Source of the DNA: Treponemataceae bacterium
Lineage (GTDB): Bacteria > Spirochaetota > Spirochaetia > Treponematales > Treponemataceae
Reading direction: 5' to 3'
Length of the DNA: 20,983 nt
NCBI GenBank assembly: GCA_024697985.1
Contig: JAILRX010000213.1
Span: 1 to 20,983 of the forward strand
The translations under genes and the position numbers were made by a program. Under the pieces are notes generated by a model. That model made no database searches and was not told the origin of the DNA. It saw only the letters and a program-made list of their open reading frames with translations. Shown piece after piece: positions 18,526 to 20,983 of this stretch; position 1 is the first letter of the stretch, and every line of letters begins with the position of its first letter.

Positions 18526-20983
18526 TTATTTTTGCAGCAGTTTGAATACACCATCTTCGGTATTGAACTCAACGCCGACGCCATCAGCTTCAACAGGATA
18601 TTTTCCTTTGATAAAAAAGTTTTCTGTCAGGTCGATGTAATATTTTGCAACATTGTCCGAAGGTCTGGCCGCAGAAAGTTTCTTGAACAGCTCCAAAGCT
18701 TCCTTGTACTTTCGCTCTTCGAAAAGGTCCATTGCCTTGTCCCAGATTTCAACATATTTGAAGACATCCTCGCTGGCACCTTGCTTTTCGCACATCGGTT
18801 CATAAAGACGGATAGGCGTGTTTACGTTTACTACCCTAACCCGGTCGAGGCGACGGAGAATGAAACTGTCATCCAAAAGGTCGTGGGTCGACTGGCTTAT
18901 CAGGATACCGCCTGTAGAATACTGCTTGTTTACACCTTCAAGACGGCTTGCAAGGTTTACGTTGTTACCCATCATCGTGTAGTTTTTCTTTCCTTCACTT
19001 CCCATGTAACCGGCAATCATTTCACCAGAGTTGATACCGATTCGGGTAAACACGTTCTTTTTGTTCTTTACCATGATGCAGAAAGCATCGTACAGGTCCT
19101 GTTCCATTTCCGGAGCCTTTTCTTTTGAAGCAACCGCAATGATTTCTTCGTTCATCTTGATTTCTTCTGATTTCATTTTGAGGGCTGCACGGACTGTTCG
19201 AGTCGCATGATCCGGCGTATTCAAAGGAGCTCCGATAAAGGCAACGATCGCGTCTCCTTCGTATTTATCAACGGTTCCTCGTTCTGCCATGATGATGTCA
19301 CTCATTTTAGTAAGATAATAGTTCAACAGGGCAACAAGCTGACTTGCCGTTAAAAGCTCACTGAAACTACTGAATTTTTGGATATCAGTAAAGATGGCCG
19401 ACATCTCAACTTTTTCACCACCAAGCTTAAAGCTGTCCGGGTTTGCAACGATTTCATCTACAACGGCAGGTGAAAGACACTGGCCGAACGCATCCGTGAT
19501 GAATTTTTTGTCCTTGTTCGCCATGACGAAGTTTCTGATGAAAATCGTCAGGAACGAAATATAGAAAGTAAAGATTGCGACAATTACCGGAAGGTAAATC
19601 AGTCCAATTCCCATCAGTGCAATTGAAAGAAGAGGAATCAAGATTACGACACTCAAACCGTAAGTGTTTACGTATCGAGTCTTGTCGCTTCTTCTGAAAA
19701 GCAAAAGTCCAAACGAAAGCAAAGCAGCGATTACATACATTACGATCCAGTTTACAGGCTTGATGAAACGCTTTGTCAAAATTGTATTCATGATGTTGGC
19801 GTGCGTTCCGACATTCGGATAGGATCGTTCAAAAGGAGTCGTTCCCAAATCGGTAGAACCCTGCGCGGAGTTACCGATGATGCAGTATGCGCCGTTGTAA
19901 AGATTCTTGAGTTTTGTGAACTCAGAATTGTAAAGGTCAAGATTGCTCTTGATCGTATCAAAAATAAGGCTGATGGCCTCTTTGTTTGCGTCCATATCGG
20001 CCTTGTTGGCATCGTTCGTAAGTTCATCAAGTCTGGCAAAAAGTGAATCGATGTACATAGGGTCGAAAAGTTCCTCTACATCCGTGAAAAACATCTGTCG
20101 TTCGCTGAAAAGTTTTTCGAAACGAGGATCATCACGCTCAACAGAAGGATCGTTGAAAAGAGCGGCTTTCTGTTTCTGAAGGTCGTCGTATTCGTTCAAA
20201 AGATAAGAAACTGCGCTGTAGTAAGGCAGCCACATTCCGCTTGCATCCCTTACCCTTACAGACTCAAGAGTCTTGAGGTTCGAAATCAAGTTATCTTCAA
20301 TTTCATCGATATAGATTACCCAATAAATCGTGTCGTTCTTAAAGCTGTTCGAAAATTTTTCAGGAATCCAGTTGATGAGCATCTGTCCGCCTGCATCAAG
20401 AGGAATCGTGATGTCCTCTCGCTTTTCGTTTCCAGGAATAAGAGCATCCTTGATTATCATCTTGTGTTTTTTTACTTCGATTGTTCTTGTATCAAGAATT
20501 GAAAGAAGTGGTCCGAAAGCCAGCTGAGGAATATATGCATCATCATTTTTATGCAGAAGTTCGATTCGGCGGCGGCTTCCGTCCTTATCGATAACGACGT
20601 TCGTGAAACCTGCACCTTTTGCGTGCTGCATCAACTTATAAATTGATGGCGAAAATCCTTTTTGAAGAGTAATCGACTTGTAGTAGCGGTCGTTGAATTT
20701 TTCAACATAGTTTTCAGGATCGCTTACATTGTATTGAAGAATATTTTTATAGATAAAATCCTTGTATTCTTCGTCGGTTTTTACGTGAATATCAGCGATA
20801 CCGATCGTTAGCCATGCGTTTCCGAAATACCTGATTGACTTACCGAAAAGCTCATCATTGTCGATGACAAGGTTTCCAGCTACAGAATTGTACAGATCCT
20901 CGTAGTTTGGAATCAAATAATCATTGATGAGGTCATTTGAAATTGATGTTGCCATGCTGGCAGGAATCTGTCCGCGCGAAATT
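18526..20983 (-). CDS. CHASE2-domain class III adenylate cyclase, partial (N-terminus beyond window end)
   Basis: The frame is open to the window edge. Codons before ATG 20955 read ISRGQIPAS and continue the fold, so the true start lies outside. The N-terminal part (to about 19830) is a CHASE2-like extracytoplasmic sensor (LTIGIADIHVK). Three or four hydrophobic helices follow at about 19500-19760. The cyclase domain lies at about 18800-19425: IFTDIQKFSSFSELL with the first metal Asp, VDKYEGDAIVAF with the adenine-selecting Lys and second metal Asp, and NYTMMGNNVNLASRLE with Thr, transition-state Asn and Arg. These predict ATP to cyclic AMP conversion. A short TPR-like helical tail (KAMDLFEERKYKEALELFKK) ends the protein. 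It should couple an external signal to cAMP. DUF2147 follows with its own promoter. Confidence 0.9.
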   Translation of the reverse strand, partial: ISRGQIPASMATSISNDLINDYLIPNYEDLYNSVAGNLVIDNDELFGKSIRYFGNAWLTIGIADIHVKTDEEYKDFIYKNILQYNVSDPENYVEKFNDRYYKSITLQKGFSPSIYKLMQHAKGAGFTNVVIDKDGSRRRIELLHKNDDAYIPQLAFGPLLSILDTRTIEVKKHKMIIKDALIPGNEKREDITIPLDAGGQMLINWIPEKFSNSFKNDTIYWVIYIDEIEDNLISNLKTLESVRVRDASGMWLPYYSAVSYLLNEYDDLQKQKAALFNDPSVERDDPRFEKLFSERQMFFTDVEELFDPMYIDSLFARLDELTNDANKADMDANKEAISLIFDTIKSNLDLYNSEFTKLKNLYNGAYCIIGNSAQGSTDLGTTPFERSYPNVGTHANIMNTILTKRFIKPVNWIVMYVIAALLSFGLLLFRRSDKTRYVNTYGLSVVILIPLLSIALMGIGLIYLPVIVAIFTFYISFLTIFIRNFVMANKDKKFITDAFGQCLSPAVVDEIVANPDSFKLGGEKVEMSAIFTDIQKFSSFSELLTASQLVALLNYYLTKMSDIIMAERGTVDKYEGDAIVAFIGAPLNTPDHATRTVRAALKMKSEEIKMNEEIIAVASKEKAPEMEQDLYDAFCIMVKNKKNVFTRIGINSGEMIAGYMGSEGKKNYTMMGNNVNLASRLEGVNKQYSTGGILISQSTHDLLDDSFILRRLDRVRVVNVNTPIRLYEPMCEKQGASEDVFKYVEIWDKAMDLFEERKYKEALELFKKLSAARPSDNVAKYYIDLTENFFIKGKYPVEADGVGVEFNTEDGVFKLLQK

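Noticed and set aside
18531..19128. 198-codon plus-strand frame inside the cyclase gene
   Set aside because: Antisense shadow of the conserved cyclase domain, whose catalytic motifs are intact in the minus frame.
20955..20957. ATG at 20955 as the real start of the cyclase
   Set aside because: The frame stays open to the window edge with protein-like codons, there is no ribosome-binding site, and the CHASE2 domain would be cut.

Overview
The window looks like ordinary chromosome of a Treponema-type spirochaete, AT-rich and densely coded on both strands. Supporting signs are a long membrane-anchored TPR protein resembling the spirochaete periplasmic flagellar collar protein FlcA, spirochaete-style lipoboxes, a DUF2259 secreted protein, a CHASE2-type adenylate cyclase and a 7TMR-DISM-type chemoreceptor. 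This assignment comes from protein features only. I see no rRNA, tRNA, CRISPR array, phage or insertion sequence.

Layout. 1-782: an unrecognised protein on the minus strand, cut by the window edge, with a dyad symmetry near its promoter. 783-1233: intergenic, holding a strong terminator, a GC-rich hairpin and an REP-like fragment. 1234-3062 (minus): a phosphoesterase downstream of an orphan hisC. 3119-5542 (plus): a 640-residue unknown protein and a single-stranded DNA-binding protein outside its usual ribosomal context. 5561-7741 (minus): a U32 family protein, probably an RNA hydroxylation factor. 7919-10135 (plus): a chemoreceptor with a lipobox and a seven-helix sensor. 10132-10971 (minus): a polytopic membrane protein whose stop codon interlocks with that of the receptor. 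11069-12870 (plus): two exported proteins, DUF2259 and a lamin-tail-domain lipoprotein. 12873-16937 (minus): an FlcA-like protein with a large in-frame Asp/Gly repeat array, followed by a SEC59/CTP-dependent kinase family gene. 17070-17804 (plus): an exported protein with two CBM48-like domains. 17866-18399 (minus): an exported DUF2147 protein with a near-consensus promoter. 18526-20983 (minus): a CHASE2-adenylate cyclase whose start lies outside the window.

Working together: the chemoreceptor, the cyclase and the collar-like protein fit a motile, signal-responsive spirochaete, and much of the rest is cell envelope. These genes do not form one system; most are single genes or two-gene units.

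The most interesting signal is regulatory. Six transcription units (hisC, the 640-residue gene, U32, the polytopic membrane gene, the FlcA-like gene and the CBM48 gene) lack a well-placed Shine-Dalgarno sequence, and each has a -10-like hexamer only 6-8 bases before the start codon. That predicts leaderless mRNAs. The remaining genes with a visible start have Shine-Dalgarno sequences. The second notable signal is the roughly 168-bp tandem repeat inside the FlcA-like gene.
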